Below are positions 26,227-35,419 of a stretch of DNA of 64,000 nucleotides, in pieces. Every line of letters starts with the position of its first letter. The first letter of the stretch is position 1. This DNA is from Desulfofustis limnaeus. GTDB taxonomy: Bacteria > Desulfobacterota > Desulfobulbia > Desulfobulbales > Desulfocapsaceae. The stretch spans positions 930,001 through 994,000 of the forward strand of contig NZ_AP025516.1 of NCBI RefSeq assembly GCF_023169885.1, read 5' to 3'. The position numbers and the translations under genes were made by a program. The notes below the pieces were generated by a model. The model had not been told where the DNA came from, made no database searches, and saw only the letters and a list, made by a program, of their open reading frames with translations.

Positions 26227-27198
26227 TCAACGCAGCGCCTGCAGACAGGGACGCAGTTCGTCGAGGAACTCTCCGACAGTGTCGTAAAAAACGTAGGAGC
26301 CTGCGGAAAAATGCAGCAGCACGTTGTTTAACTCGGTCGGGATGTAGGGAAAAAGCTTCTTTAAGTTGCTCAGCCGATGCGGGAACATCAGTGAAAAATC
26401 GTCCGGGGTCAGTGCCGGGCTTCCCGTCTGGCCGTTTCCGCCAGTTTTCAGGGTGTGGGTGGTATGTTCTCCTTTTCCGGTCACAAAGAGCAGGATGTTG
26501 CCCAGTCCGAAAATGTCGAGCCCGAACGGGTTTTCATGAAAATCGAAGGCATAGTCGAAATCGATCCAGCGGTAGGCGCCTGTTTGGTATTCCACCCACA
26601 GATGGTCGCGGCGAATGTCTCCATGCTTCTCGCCGTGGGCATGAAGAAAGGCGATGGACTCGCAGGAGCCGATGAACTTTTCCAGAATGGAGGGGAAAAA
26701 GTGATGGAAATAGTGTTCGTGATCGGCATCGATATCCTCCACCACCGTGTCCAGCCGTTTGCCGTGGACCACGTCGAGGATACGGACGTTGTTGTCCTTG
26801 CTGTCCCGGACGGTCTGACCCTGCATGAAGCGCAGATCGTCACGGACCAGGTTGAGGATCCGGGCTTCCTTGTCCGGGCTGCGGTGGCAGTAGATCTCGA
26901 AATCACCGATTCTCAGGGGAAAGGTCTCGTAGAAAACGAGCTTGATGATCTTGCGCTCGCCGCTCTCCAGTTCGGTGCATCGTTTGACCCAGAATTTCGG
27001 GTCCTCCATGCCGAACCGTCGTTCCGCCTCGTCGCGGATGACCAGGTAATGCTTGCCGGCCAGCGCCATCACGTCGCCGTAGCCGATTTCCATGAACTCG
27101 GACGTATCCTCGATCAACCGTCCGCTGTGCCGTGACGGAAAGTGCGGGGCATAGTGCCGCAGCAGCTCCCTGACAACCGCTCGACCATCCTCACTCAT
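26227..27198 (-). CDS. Protein/lipopolysaccharide kinase-fold protein (unknown substrate)
   Basis: 323 residues from the ATG at 27198, which has GGAGGG 7 nt upstream. It resembles small-molecule or LPS-type kinases: a catalytic-loop-like HGEKHGDIRRDHLWVE (about 188-203, with HGD replacing HRD and DH replacing KN), followed by WIDFDYAFD (about 210-218), where DFD stands in place of DFG. The N-terminal lobe is divergent and no clear glycine-rich loop is seen. The metal-binding aspartates appear conserved, so activity is possible. It sits in the same-strand group with the Usp gene downstream and a SIMPL-domain gene upstream. Function unknown. Confidence 0.72.
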   Translation of the reverse strand: MSEDGRAVVRELLRHYAPHFPSRHSGRLIEDTSEFMEIGYGDVMALAGKHYLVIRDEAERRFGMEDPKFWVKRCTELESGERKIIKLVFYETFPLRIGDFEIYCHRSPDKEARILNLVRDDLRFMQGQTVRDSKDNNVRILDVVHGKRLDTVVEDIDADHEHYFHHFFPSILEKFIGSCESIAFLHAHGEKHGDIRRDHLWVEYQTGAYRWIDFDYAFDFHENPFGLDIFGLGNILLFVTGKGEHTTHTLKTGGNGQTGSPALTPDDFSLMFPHRLSNLKKLFPYIPTELNNVLLHFSAGSYVFYDTVGEFLDELRPCLQALR

Positions 27199-27275
27199 CA
27201 CTCGGCCCTCCTTTTTAATGTGATAGCACGGATGGAGCAGCAAAGCAAAGACTCAATAATTGCCCCGGCAGACGG

Positions 27276-27995
27276 CTAATCGGAGAGGTAATAAACGATG
27301 GTGGAGACGACTCGGACCTTTTTGATATGCGGGGTCGAGGCGTCGCGGTCGGCGATGGAAAACTGTCCTTGGTCGGCCGCCTTGATCTTGCCCAGCGAAC
27401 TGCTCGAATCCTTGGCGAACTTCAGTGCCACTTCCCGTGCCTTGAGTGTCGCCTCCTCGACCATTTCGGGTTTGATGTCGTTGAGACCGGTGAAGATGAA
27501 CTCCGTTTTGTTCTGGTAGTCCTGACCGGTGATGGCGATCCCCTCTTTGCCCAGATCGACGATTTTTCGCATGGTCGCTCGGACCAGCTCCACCTGCCGA
27601 CTGTAGACGGTAACGGTGGCAGCGGCGGTATAACGGAACTCGATATTGCGGGTATCGCCGTATTGCTGGGCCTGCCGGTCGGTGATAGCCGGTTGGGAAA
27701 GGGTTATCTCGTCGTCGGCAAAACCGTTGTCTTGGAGGAATCGGAGAACAAGGCTGGTGTGGTGTTCGATGGCGCCATAGAGTTCGGCCAGGTCGTTGGA
27801 TGCCTCATTGAAGGTGATCGGCCAGATGGCGGTGTCCGCCGTCACCTCGCGCTCGGCGAGCCCTTTGACGGTAATGGTGCGCTCCAGGGCCTTAACGTTC
27901 AGGGCGGTGTTGGCGAGGAGCGAGCCGAAGATGATCAGGCCGACACAGATGAAGGCTCCCAGTATGGCTGCTTCAACCGTTCTTTTTTCTGCCAT
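27276..27995 (-). CDS. SIMPL-domain (DUF541) exported or membrane-anchored protein
   Basis: 239 residues. An N-terminal membrane segment (about 8-30) is probably an uncleaved anchor. The SIMPL/DUF541 domain follows (about 38-238), with the typical ITVKGLAEREVTADTAIWPITF opening, a central helix region and the LKAREVALKFAKDSSSSLGKI segment. Family members are periplasmic and linked to oxidative stress or outer-membrane maintenance, but no reaction is known. It is followed on the same strand by the kinase-fold gene. Confidence 0.87.
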   Translation of the reverse strand: MAEKRTVEAAILGAFICVGLIIFGSLLANTALNVKALERTITVKGLAEREVTADTAIWPITFNEASNDLAELYGAIEHHTSLVLRFLQDNGFADDEITLSQPAITDRQAQQYGDTRNIEFRYTAAATVTVYSRQVELVRATMRKIVDLGKEGIAITGQDYQNKTEFIFTGLNDIKPEMVEEATLKAREVALKFAKDSSSSLGKIKAADQGQFSIADRDASTPHIKKVRVVSTIVYYLSD

Positions 27996-28010
27996 GACAA
28001 TGACTCCCGG

Positions 28011-28733
28011 TTAGTGGGTCGATGAGGGATGGTGCGGGGTTGGCGAGATTTCCGTCTGTTCAGGGGACTGGGTCAAGCCGGCCGCCATCTGGGCGGGACT
28101 GTGGAAGACATGATCCGGTTGGACCGCCGCAAGCTCGTCACCGCTGCCATATCCGTAAGTAACGGCGGCGGTGGCGATGCCGTTGTTGCGACCGCCGATG
28201 ATGTCGTACTTGCGGTCGCCGACCATGAGCGTGGTCTGCTGTGACAGCCGTTCGTTATGCATGATGTGGTTGATCAGTTCGGTCTTGTCCACCCGCCCCC
28301 CGTCCAACTCGCTGCCGTAGACCCCGTCGAAGAAACGGCTTAAATCAAAGTGGTCGAGAATCTGGTGGGCAAACACGCCCGGTTTCGAGGTGGCCAGGAA
28401 CAGCCGTTTTCCACTGGTCCGAATGGCGGTAAGGGCCTCGGGAATATCGGGATAGACTTCGTTTTCAAACAGCCCGACGGTGGCGAACCGCTGGCGGTAA
28501 TGATGCAGAGCGGTATCGAGAAGGCTGGGGTCGTCGCTGTCCAGTAAGGCGCAAAAGGAATGCCTCAGCGGCGGACCAATGCACCAGAGGAGTTCCTCCG
28601 GCGGCGGTACCGGCCGCTCCAATCGGGTCAGGGCGAATTGAATGCAGCGGGTGATCCCCAGGTGCGGGTCGGTCAGGGTCCCGTCCAGGTCCAGAAGCAG
28701 GTTGTGAATAGAGGCAAAATCGGTCATAGACAA
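28011..28733 (-). CDS. HAD-family hydrolase, phosphoglycolate phosphatase-like
   Basis: 240 residues (or 238 from the ATG at 28727). All HAD motifs are visible: I LLDLDGTLTD (about 11-20), II FLATSKP (about 112), III lysine in the GGRVDKTELI region, and IV MVGDRKYDIIGGRNNG (about 170). The four-helix cap between motifs I and II matches Gph/PpaX-type phosphatases. The substrate is not determinable; phosphoglycolate and pyrophosphate are known for relatives. The C-terminal 25 residues are low-complexity (S, P, H, T rich). Confidence 0.88.
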   Translation of the reverse strand: MSMTDFASIHNLLLDLDGTLTDPHLGITRCIQFALTRLERPVPPPEELLWCIGPPLRHSFCALLDSDDPSLLDTALHHYRQRFATVGLFENEVYPDIPEALTAIRTSGKRLFLATSKPGVFAHQILDHFDLSRFFDGVYGSELDGGRVDKTELINHIMHNERLSQQTTLMVGDRKYDIIGGRNNGIATAAVTYGYGSGDELAAVQPDHVFHSPAQMAAGLTQSPEQTEISPTPHHPSSTH

Positions 28734-28924
28734 TGATCGTACGGTCCAATCCGGTTAGGTATCCTGCGGCAGGTTGTCGAACGATTGCCGGCAAAGGCGA
28801 GATTCGTCATCGCTCAATCAATCGCAGGGACGTCGAAGCTTGGATTGTGGCATACTTTCCGGCGGTCGGCAAGAGTCCTGCAGGGATTCGTTGCTTGCTT
28901 GGACAGAGGGGCGCAGCTGCAGCT

Positions 28925-29257
28925 CTACCGGCAATCACTCATCGGTTCGCTGTCGATTTCGTGGACACTGCCGTTGCGCAAATCAACTTCCGCGCATGTT
29001 CCAATCGCCAGCGGGCCTTCATCCTGATCGAACTCGGTTGTCGGGCTGGTCGTAAAAAGGCGATTGCCGATAATCCATTCACCGTGCAAGGTACTGTCCG
29101 GGCGTTTTTCGATAATACCCCGGTATTCAGTTCGATGTTGTTCGTCTTCGCTTTTTTTCGCCTCGATAATGCCCGGGTTCCAGGCAAAGGTGATGGTTGC
29201 GAGGAGAAGAGTGAAAATGGTTCCTGCGGCTCGTTTCTTCAGAGCAGTACGTATCAT
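28925..29257 (-). CDS. Small secreted protein, DUF5666-like
   Basis: 110 residues with an N-terminal signal-peptide-like stretch (about residues 10-27, TIFTLLLATITFAW). The mature part YRGIIEKRPDSTLHGEWIIGNRLF..TEFDQDEGPLAIGTCAEVDL resembles the repeated OB-like units of DUF5666-type periplasmic proteins, which bear GIVE..G.W.I.G..F patterns. It stands alone, with a 190-bp gap on one side. The assignment rests on this pattern only; function unknown. Confidence 0.66.
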   Translation of the reverse strand: MIRTALKKRAAGTIFTLLLATITFAWNPGIIEAKKSEDEQHRTEYRGIIEKRPDSTLHGEWIIGNRLFTTSPTTEFDQDEGPLAIGTCAEVDLRNGSVHEIDSEPMSDCR

Positions 29258-29466
29258 GTCTGATTCTCTCTGGACAGGAGTTGATCACCACGGCCCGTTT
29301 CATCCCGGCATCTGGCCGTGCAGTCAAGTCGGAAAGGCAGCGGACGGACAGCACGTGGTCGCCTTGCCGAGAGAGTGCCTCTCCTGGCACATATGCGGGG
29401 GTGAAACAGGAGCTTCTCGCTAGAGAATGAAACAGATTTGTAAATTGTCAATGGTCGGTGACGGTC

Positions 29467-31785
29467 TCAGGGAGACTGAACCTGCGGAGTTTCCTCTTTC
29501 TCGCTCAAAAGAGTGCGGAACTTTTCAACCGGCAGCGGCGGGCTGAAAAAATATCCCTGAATGATTTCTACTCCACGCTGGCGGAGAAACGTAAGTTCGT
29601 TCTCATTTTCGACACCTTCGGCGACCAGTTCCAATTCAAGGCTGTGGGCCATGGCGATAATCGCATCGACGAGAGCGCAGCTGCTTTGATCAACCGTCAG
29701 ACCGGAAATGAAGCTGCGATCGATTTTCAACACCTGTAGGGGAAAGCGCCTCAGATAACTAAGGGATGAATAGCCGGTGCCAAAGTCATCCAACGCCAGT
29801 CTGATTCGATTTTCGTGCAAGGCCCTGAGGAGCGCCAGGGGCTCGTCTGAATCCTGGAGCAGCAGGCTTTCCGTTATCTCCAGTTCAAGCCTCTCGGGCG
29901 GCAGGCCGCTCAATGACAACGCATTTTCAACTGCTTCGAACAGAATGCCGGTGCGAAACTGCTGTGGCGAAATATTGACCGAAACATGGAGTTTTTCTCC
30001 GTAGCGTTTTTCCCATTCCATGGCCTCTTGGCAGGCCGTTTGGAGCACCCAGTTCCCCAGATCGTTAATCAAACCGGATTGTTCCGCCAAGGGGATGAAG
30101 ATCTCGGGGGATATGCTGCCCAGGTCTTTGCTGTGCCAGCGCAAGAGGGCCTCGGCTCCGATGATTTTACTTCGGTCGATATCGATCTTGGGTTGATAGT
30201 AAAGTGACAACTCTTCTCGGGCGATCGCGTGTCGCAGATGAGTGGATATCATCATCTGTTCTTCGGAAGAGCGGCGCATCTCGTGGGAGAAAAAGCAGTA
30301 GTTGTTGCGGCCGTTGTTTTTGGCCTGATACATGGCCATATCCGCATACTTCATCAACTGATCGAGGGTCGAACCGTCATCGGGGTAGATGCTGATTCCC
30401 AGGCTGATGGTGGTATAGACCTCGTGGCCGTTCACTTTGAAGGGGTGCCGGAACTCCTTCACCAACTTGCCGGCCACCAGTTCGGCATTGGACACCTCAT
30501 GGAGATTTTCGAGCAGTACGGTGAACTCATCCCCGCCTGTCCTGGCTGCGATGTCGCTTTCTCGCAGCAGGGTCAAAATACGTCGGGCCGTCTGGCGCAG
30601 CAGTTCATCGCCGACATCGTGGCCGAGCGTGTCGTTGATATTTTTAAAATTATCGAGATCCATGAAGAGCAGGGCCACTTTTCTCTGCTGGCGACGGGCC
30701 CGGGTGAACACCGAGTGCATGTAAGCCTGGATGTAATGGCGATTGCGCAGGCCCGTCAGCTGGTCGAAATTGGCCTGGAAGATGAGCTTCTTTTCCCACT
30801 CGATCCGTTCGCTGATATTTTGCACCGTGGCGACCACGATGGGCGGGTCGTCCTGTTTCGATAATTGCAGCCGTGCTTCGACCGGATAGGAGCTTTTGTC
30901 CTTGCGCCGATTCTCCCCTTTATGGATGACCACTTCCCGTCCACCGTACAGTGGCTGGATCAGTCGGGAAAATGAATGAAGATCCAGGTTGACAAAGATA
31001 TCGGGGAGATGAAGTGCGGCAAATTCTTCCTTGGTATACCCGAGATTCTCGATTGCCCCCCGATTTACCTGCAGGCACCGCAGGGTTCTGGCATTGAACA
31101 CGAAGATTTCGATGGAGCTGTCATTCATGATCCGGCCCAGGCGGTTGTTGAGCTGGTTTCTCTCCTCTTCGAGATTCTTCAGGAGCGCTTTATTCTCGAA
31201 ACGCAGCCGGGACGTGGTGACAAAGTTGTTGTTGTATTCTTTGCTGAACTTGAGAAAAAACAGGACCAGTATGAAGGTCAGGGCGCCAATGCCGCCGAAC
31301 AACTGGTCCCCGGCAATTGAGGTCTGAAAGATGACCGGCCCCATGAGGGTGCTCACATAGAGGAAGAAAGCCAGAAAATCAAGGAGGATGGTCACTGCGC
31401 CGACAATGATGCCAAAAGGAAAGATGATGGCCAGCAGGAGGAACGAAAGGGATTCTTGGGAAAAGAAGAACAGATTCAGGCTGCCCACGGTTGCCCCGGC
31501 CACAAAGACCCCGAAACGGAAAAGATAGAGCCAGAAAGTGAGCGAGTGGCGTCTGTTCCGGGCGCTCTCATACCAGTGTGCCGCCACTAATCGCCCGGCG
31601 AGAACGATTACCAGAACCAGATACCAGGTGATCAGATGGGCAAGCGGGAACGACTTTGCAATCAACAAAACATAGACGGTGCTGATCAATAGCAGGGTGA
31701 TCGATGCCGTTTTCGAGCGTCGGTAGAGATTGTCGATGCGCTCTTGCTCTATGTTGGCATCAATTTCGGCGGTCTGACTATTCAT
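29467..31785 (-). CDS. Membrane PAS-GGDEF-EAL protein, candidate DSF receptor / c-di-GMP enzyme
   Basis: 772 residues. Six predicted membrane helices (about 28-180) are followed by a short coiled coil (about 190-215), a PAS domain (about 215-330, ending VATVQNISERIEWEKK), GGDEF with an intact ARTGGDEF motif (about 418) and EAL with intact GAEALLRW (about 545), LELEITESLLL, LDDFGTGYSS, KIDRSF and AEGVE. Both catalytic domains could therefore work. The gene begins 34 bp after the RpfF-like synthase gene on the same strand, so the two are very likely co-transcribed. RpfR, the known PAS-GGDEF-EAL DSF receptor, is soluble; this one adds a membrane input domain. That it binds DSF is inference. Confidence 0.9.
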   Translation of the reverse strand: MNSQTAEIDANIEQERIDNLYRRSKTASITLLLISTVYVLLIAKSFPLAHLITWYLVLVIVLAGRLVAAHWYESARNRRHSLTFWLYLFRFGVFVAGATVGSLNLFFFSQESLSFLLLAIIFPFGIIVGAVTILLDFLAFFLYVSTLMGPVIFQTSIAGDQLFGGIGALTFILVLFFLKFSKEYNNNFVTTSRLRFENKALLKNLEEERNQLNNRLGRIMNDSSIEIFVFNARTLRCLQVNRGAIENLGYTKEEFAALHLPDIFVNLDLHSFSRLIQPLYGGREVVIHKGENRRKDKSSYPVEARLQLSKQDDPPIVVATVQNISERIEWEKKLIFQANFDQLTGLRNRHYIQAYMHSVFTRARRQQRKVALLFMDLDNFKNINDTLGHDVGDELLRQTARRILTLLRESDIAARTGGDEFTVLLENLHEVSNAELVAGKLVKEFRHPFKVNGHEVYTTISLGISIYPDDGSTLDQLMKYADMAMYQAKNNGRNNYCFFSHEMRRSSEEQMMISTHLRHAIAREELSLYYQPKIDIDRSKIIGAEALLRWHSKDLGSISPEIFIPLAEQSGLINDLGNWVLQTACQEAMEWEKRYGEKLHVSVNISPQQFRTGILFEAVENALSLSGLPPERLELEITESLLLQDSDEPLALLRALHENRIRLALDDFGTGYSSLSYLRRFPLQVLKIDRSFISGLTVDQSSCALVDAIIAMAHSLELELVAEGVENENELTFLRQRGVEIIQGYFFSPPLPVEKFRTLLSEKEETPQVQSP

Positions 31786-31819
31786 AGGGTGACCGCGAGC
31801 GGTCGTCGCTCGCCCTAGC

Positions 31820-32815
31820 TTAGTTGTACAACCGTCGGTCAGGGTTTACGCGTCGATCAACCAGTACGATTTCGCCATTTCGATCCGTGAGGGGAAAGGC
31901 TGCCCTGCCGGTGACAAAACGCCGGTCCTGTTTGGTCCGTTTCAGCGGTTGTTCCTTCATGGCTGCCATCTTTGTCGATTGCGCCTTCACCAGGCGGTCG
32001 ATCAACCGTAAGTCTTTTTCCTCAAGACGCATCGCGGCGTCGACCCATAATTCCACAATGACTTCAAGTTCCCGGTAGTTCATGCCGTTATAGTATTGAC
32101 GAACCTGTTGCAAGGCCCTGAATCCGTTGCCCAGCAAAGAGTGTTTGCGCATGAAGTCTTCGACGCATTCGATGCCCTGGCCAGGTTTTGCCAAGCGGTG
32201 CACGATCCCCATCTCGTGTAAACGTCTGGCGCTATACGTCTCGCCGCTGGTAATGATCTGTTCCGCGGTCCTCATGCCCAGGTGACGTGCCAAGAGGCTG
32301 TATGCCCCCATGCCTGGAAACAGGTTGAAACGGATTTCCGGGAAGCCCATCTCGGCATCCTCGGTTGCGATGAGGATATTGCTCGACAATGCCGATTCGA
32401 ACCCACCGCCCAGAGCCGAACCCTCGACCAACGAAATTGTGGTGATCGGCAGATTCAGATTGATCGAATTGAGATAGCAGACGTCAATGCAGCGCTTGGC
32501 ATAATCGTGCAGGAGCGATCTGTTTTTCTGCCGGATCAGTTGACTGAAGAGGGCCAGATCGCCGCCCAGGTTGAAGATGCCGGGGATCTGCGAATGCAGG
32601 ATCTGATAACGGATGAGCGGTTCCTCGTCTTTATCCTTTGCTGCAAAATAGTCGATGATGCCTTGTTGGACTTGGCGCAATTCCCGCAGCATCGTTGCTG
32701 AGAAGCATGGCCGTATCCTGGGGTTGTAATAGCACCAGATGGCCCGGTGCTGCGGATCGTAACGCAGAGATACCTCTTTGAACTCGCAGAAGATCTTCAA
32801 GAAATCTCGATTCAT
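31820..32815 (-). CDS. rpfF: RpfF-like diffusible signal factor (DSF) synthase, crotonase fold
   Basis: 331 residues. It matches the RpfF branch of the crotonase superfamily: FNLGGDLALFSQLIRQKNRSLLHDYA (81-106), LVEGSALGGGFESALS (129-144), and MGFPEIRFNLFPGMGAYS (156-173). The two catalytic glutamates known in Xanthomonas RpfF (Glu141, Glu161) correspond to Glu140 and Glu160 here, with identical spacing. RpfF makes cis-2-enoic fatty acid signals from acyl-ACP by dehydration and thioester cleavage. The start at 32815 is chosen for the AAGGA site 7 nt upstream; upstream ATGs at 32857 and 32848 lack one. There is a C-terminal extension of about 40 residues rich in DRR motifs that the typical 289-residue enzyme lacks. 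Confidence 0.85.
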   Translation of the reverse strand: MNRDFLKIFCEFKEVSLRYDPQHRAIWCYYNPRIRPCFSATMLRELRQVQQGIIDYFAAKDKDEEPLIRYQILHSQIPGIFNLGGDLALFSQLIRQKNRSLLHDYAKRCIDVCYLNSINLNLPITTISLVEGSALGGGFESALSSNILIATEDAEMGFPEIRFNLFPGMGAYSLLARHLGMRTAEQIITSGETYSARRLHEMGIVHRLAKPGQGIECVEDFMRKHSLLGNGFRALQQVRQYYNGMNYRELEVIVELWVDAAMRLEEKDLRLIDRLVKAQSTKMAAMKEQPLKRTKQDRRFVTGRAAFPLTDRNGEIVLVDRRVNPDRRLYN

Positions 32816-33190
32816 CTCCCTTTCCTTGAGCAACTCGTAGTTTTCCATGCAAGGCAATAGGCGTGCGCCAGGACCGACCCGGTCATGTCGATCATGCCCG
32901 AGGGTGTGCAGTCATGGCCGGTGAAAAGATGATCAGGCGGGAGTTCCCGCTTCCCCAAGTGGATAGGATAAGGTCCTGTTTGAAAAACAAAAAACTTAAA
33001 AAAGCCAGCAATCACTGACAAGGAATTTCTCCTGGTAAAGAATGATAACCACGTGAAAAGTTTGGCATATCGTCACCATCATACAGAAATAAAGGCACAG
33101 AAGCAAATCAGGATCGCAAAAAAGGGTACTATTTATTAGGGCCAGCGTCGATTTCAGAGCGTTCCGCACGAATCTCGTGCTGATAAAAGC
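32816..33190. other. Intergenic region upstream of the rpfF-like gene
   Basis: 375 bp, with an AT-rich block at about 32980-33150. It probably carries the promoter of the rpfF-like/GGDEF-EAL operon and the end of the GNAT transcript. No operator or terminator was recognised. Confidence 0.55.
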
Positions 33191-33568
33191 TTAGATCGCA
33201 AAGACCGAACCCACCTTTGTGTAGCCCTTTTTCTCGTAGAAAGCGTCTTCATCCGACAGGGCATAGAGATGCAGGTGAGGGTGATCGTGCTTGACGCGTT
33301 CGATCAGTGCTTGGCCGATCTTTCTTCCTCGCCACGCCTCAACCACATACAACTCGCTGATGTAGGCGGCGAATCCAGGGTCCGGCACCGCTCGGACATA
33401 GCCGCAAAAGGTAGCGTCGCTGAAACTGACGTAGGTGATGCTGGTCCGGAGCAACTGCCGGTAGACGGCAATCGTCTGGTCACTGGTGATGATCTGCCAT
33501 AGCGGATCCTTGGCAATGGCGCCAATGACCGCGGCTTCATGGGCCGGAGAGTAGATTGAAATTTCCAT
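33191..33568 (-). CDS. GNAT family N-acetyltransferase
   Basis: 125 residues, a compact GNAT. The acetyl-CoA pyrophosphate loop is recognisable as VVEAWRGRKIGQALIERV (about 73-90; motif A Q/R-x-x-G-x-G/A appears as RGRKIG), preceded by the beta-4 strand AYISELYVV and followed by DAFYEKKGYTKVG near the end. The substrate is unknown. It is followed 35 bp upstream by rsgA on the same strand. Confidence 0.85.
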   Translation of the reverse strand: MEISIYSPAHEAAVIGAIAKDPLWQIITSDQTIAVYRQLLRTSITYVSFSDATFCGYVRAVPDPGFAAYISELYVVEAWRGRKIGQALIERVKHDHPHLHLYALSDEDAFYEKKGYTKVGSVFAI

Positions 33569-33603
33569 GTCCGCATAATGTTGAGGCGCCGCCCTTGTTG
33601 CGG

Positions 33604-34665
33604 TCAGCGCCTCAGATTTTTCTTTACCGATTTGACGTGTTTGCCGAAATCCCTGTCTTTTTTTCTCTTTTCGGCTCGAGACATCTGGTGAAAACTCGAT
33701 TCTTCACTGAGCTTCAAATAGTTGTCCAGATGCTCTTGGGAAAGTTCACCGGCTGCGACGGCTTCGACCACTGCGCAACACGGTTCGCCGGTATGACGGC
33801 AGTCACGGTACCGGCAGCGCGAAGAAAGGGCTGTGATATCGCTGTAACTCTGAGCGATACCGTTTTCAGCACCGATGATGCCGAATTCGCGCATCCCCGG
33901 ATTGTCGATGACCAGTGCGCCCTCGGCGAGACGGAGCAATTCACGGCGGACTGTCGTGTGTCGTCCTTCGCCGGTGCCGCTAACCGACCCGGTGTCCAAT
34001 TTCCGGTGCCCGATGAGTCGGTTGACCAGAGTGCTTTTGCCGACTCCCGATGAGCCGACGAAGCAATAGGTCCTTCCCGGCGACAGCAGGGTTTGCAGCT
34101 CCTCCAGTCCTTCTTCGGTAACGTTGCTCAGCGAAACGATAGGCGACGTGATGCCGGCAGAGCGGATAGCTGCTTTCTGTTCGGCCAGAACGGCAGGCTC
34201 CACTAAATCGGATTTGGTGAGCAGAAGGCAAGGTTCGGCCCCACCATCCTGGACCATGACGAGGTAGCGTTCCTGGCGGTTAACGTTGAAATCGAAATGG
34301 CAGGAAACGACGATGAACACCACATCAACGTTTGCCGCAATCATCTGGTACTCAATGGCGTTTCCGGCCATCTTTCGGCGCAACGAGGTTTTTCTCGGGA
34401 GAATTGAGTAAACCACACCGAATTCTTCACCGGGGCTTTTCTCCACGTAGACCCAGTCTCCAACACAGGGCAATTCATGGGCAAGGTGATGGCGATACCG
34501 ATAGCTGCCGGCCACCCGTCCCCGGAAGATCCCCGTCTGATCAACGAGCAGGAACTGTTCGCGATCGACCGCTGCTACACGGGCAATGGAGTCGGATGGC
34601 CCGCACGTGATGTCTTGTTCGAACCACTCGTCCCATCCCCATTTTTGCAGTTCATTATGCTTCAT
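33604..34665 (-). CDS. rsgA: Ribosome small subunit-dependent GTPase RsgA
   Basis: 353 residues. N-terminal OB domain, then a circularly permuted GTPase: G4 (LLTKSDLV, about 155) comes before G1 (GSSGVGKSTLVNRL, about 200) and G3 (DNPGMREFG, about 250). A C-terminal zinc site (CRYRDCRHTGEPCCAV, about 282-297) supplies the Cys/His ligands. It helps mature the 30S subunit. The start ATG at 34665 lies in a GGTGCCATGG-containing sequence also found in an inverted repeat at 47346-47394. Confidence 0.93.
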   Translation of the reverse strand: MKHNELQKWGWDEWFEQDITCGPSDSIARVAAVDREQFLLVDQTGIFRGRVAGSYRYRHHLAHELPCVGDWVYVEKSPGEEFGVVYSILPRKTSLRRKMAGNAIEYQMIAANVDVVFIVVSCHFDFNVNRQERYLVMVQDGGAEPCLLLTKSDLVEPAVLAEQKAAIRSAGITSPIVSLSNVTEEGLEELQTLLSPGRTYCFVGSSGVGKSTLVNRLIGHRKLDTGSVSGTGEGRHTTVRRELLRLAEGALVIDNPGMREFGIIGAENGIAQSYSDITALSSRCRYRDCRHTGEPCCAVVEAVAAGELSQEHLDNYLKLSEESSFHQMSRAEKRKKDRDFGKHVKSVKKNLRR

Positions 34666-34744
34666 GTTGGTGCCATGGTGTTTGTGATATCCCTTGGCCC
34701 TGCTTGATCGCCGGCTTTTGGCCGGAGTTTTGCCGGGCCTTGTC

Positions 34745-35374
34745 TCAGGTATGGAGGACGGCGAGCCTTACGCCAAAATAGAGAAATAGTGCGCCAATCG
34801 CTCGGTTGAGCCAAGGTGTGAGCTGGCCGGGCCGGTGAAACCGTGCCGCTAGGTTCGATGAAGCCCAGGCAACGAATAGGTTCCATAGCGTACCGTTGAC
34901 ATTGAACAAAATGCCGAGAAAGAGGAAGGCGAGGCTTTTATGCGCTGCATCGGGAGCTACGAATTGCGGCAGGAAAGCAAGAAAGAACAAGGCAACCTTC
35001 GGATTGAGGGCATTGGTGAGAAATCCTTGCCAGAAGATGGTGCTCAGCCTGGTCGGCGGCAATGGCTTGACCTCGCTGCCACCATTTTTCCTGGTGCGAA
35101 GCATGGTTATGCCGATAAACACCAGGTAGGCAGCGCCGACATATTTGACCACGGTAAAAGCCGTCGCCGAAGCGGCAATAAGGGCGGAAATGCCAACTGT
35201 TGCCGAGAGAATGTGAACCAGACAGCCCGCACCGATCCCCAGGGCGGCGACGCTGCCGCCGCGCCCCCCCTGGGAGCTCGAGCGTCCGACAATGTAAAGG
35301 ATATCCGCACCGGGAGTAATGTTGAGGAGCAGGCCGGAAATCACGAAAAGCAGCAGGTTCTCAGTTCCAAACAT
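34745..35374 (-). CDS. LysE/RhtB family amino acid or metabolite exporter
   Basis: 209 residues with six predicted membrane helices. The family N-terminal motif NITPGADILYIVGRSSSQGGRGG (about 18-40) is clear, as is the GFLTNALNPKVALFFLAFLPQF motif (about 115-136). It is probably an exporter of amino acids or small metabolites driven by proton motive force. It is separated from the DUF488 gene by a terminator-like hairpin, so it is likely its own unit. Confidence 0.9.
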   Translation of the reverse strand: MFGTENLLLFVISGLLLNITPGADILYIVGRSSSQGGRGGSVAALGIGAGCLVHILSATVGISALIAASATAFTVVKYVGAAYLVFIGITMLRTRKNGGSEVKPLPPTRLSTIFWQGFLTNALNPKVALFFLAFLPQFVAPDAAHKSLAFLFLGILFNVNGTLWNLFVAWASSNLAARFHRPGQLTPWLNRAIGALFLYFGVRLAVLHT

Positions 35375-35419
35375 CTCTTTTCCTCACACGGGTGTCACGT
35401 GATTCGCTTGCGACGATAA

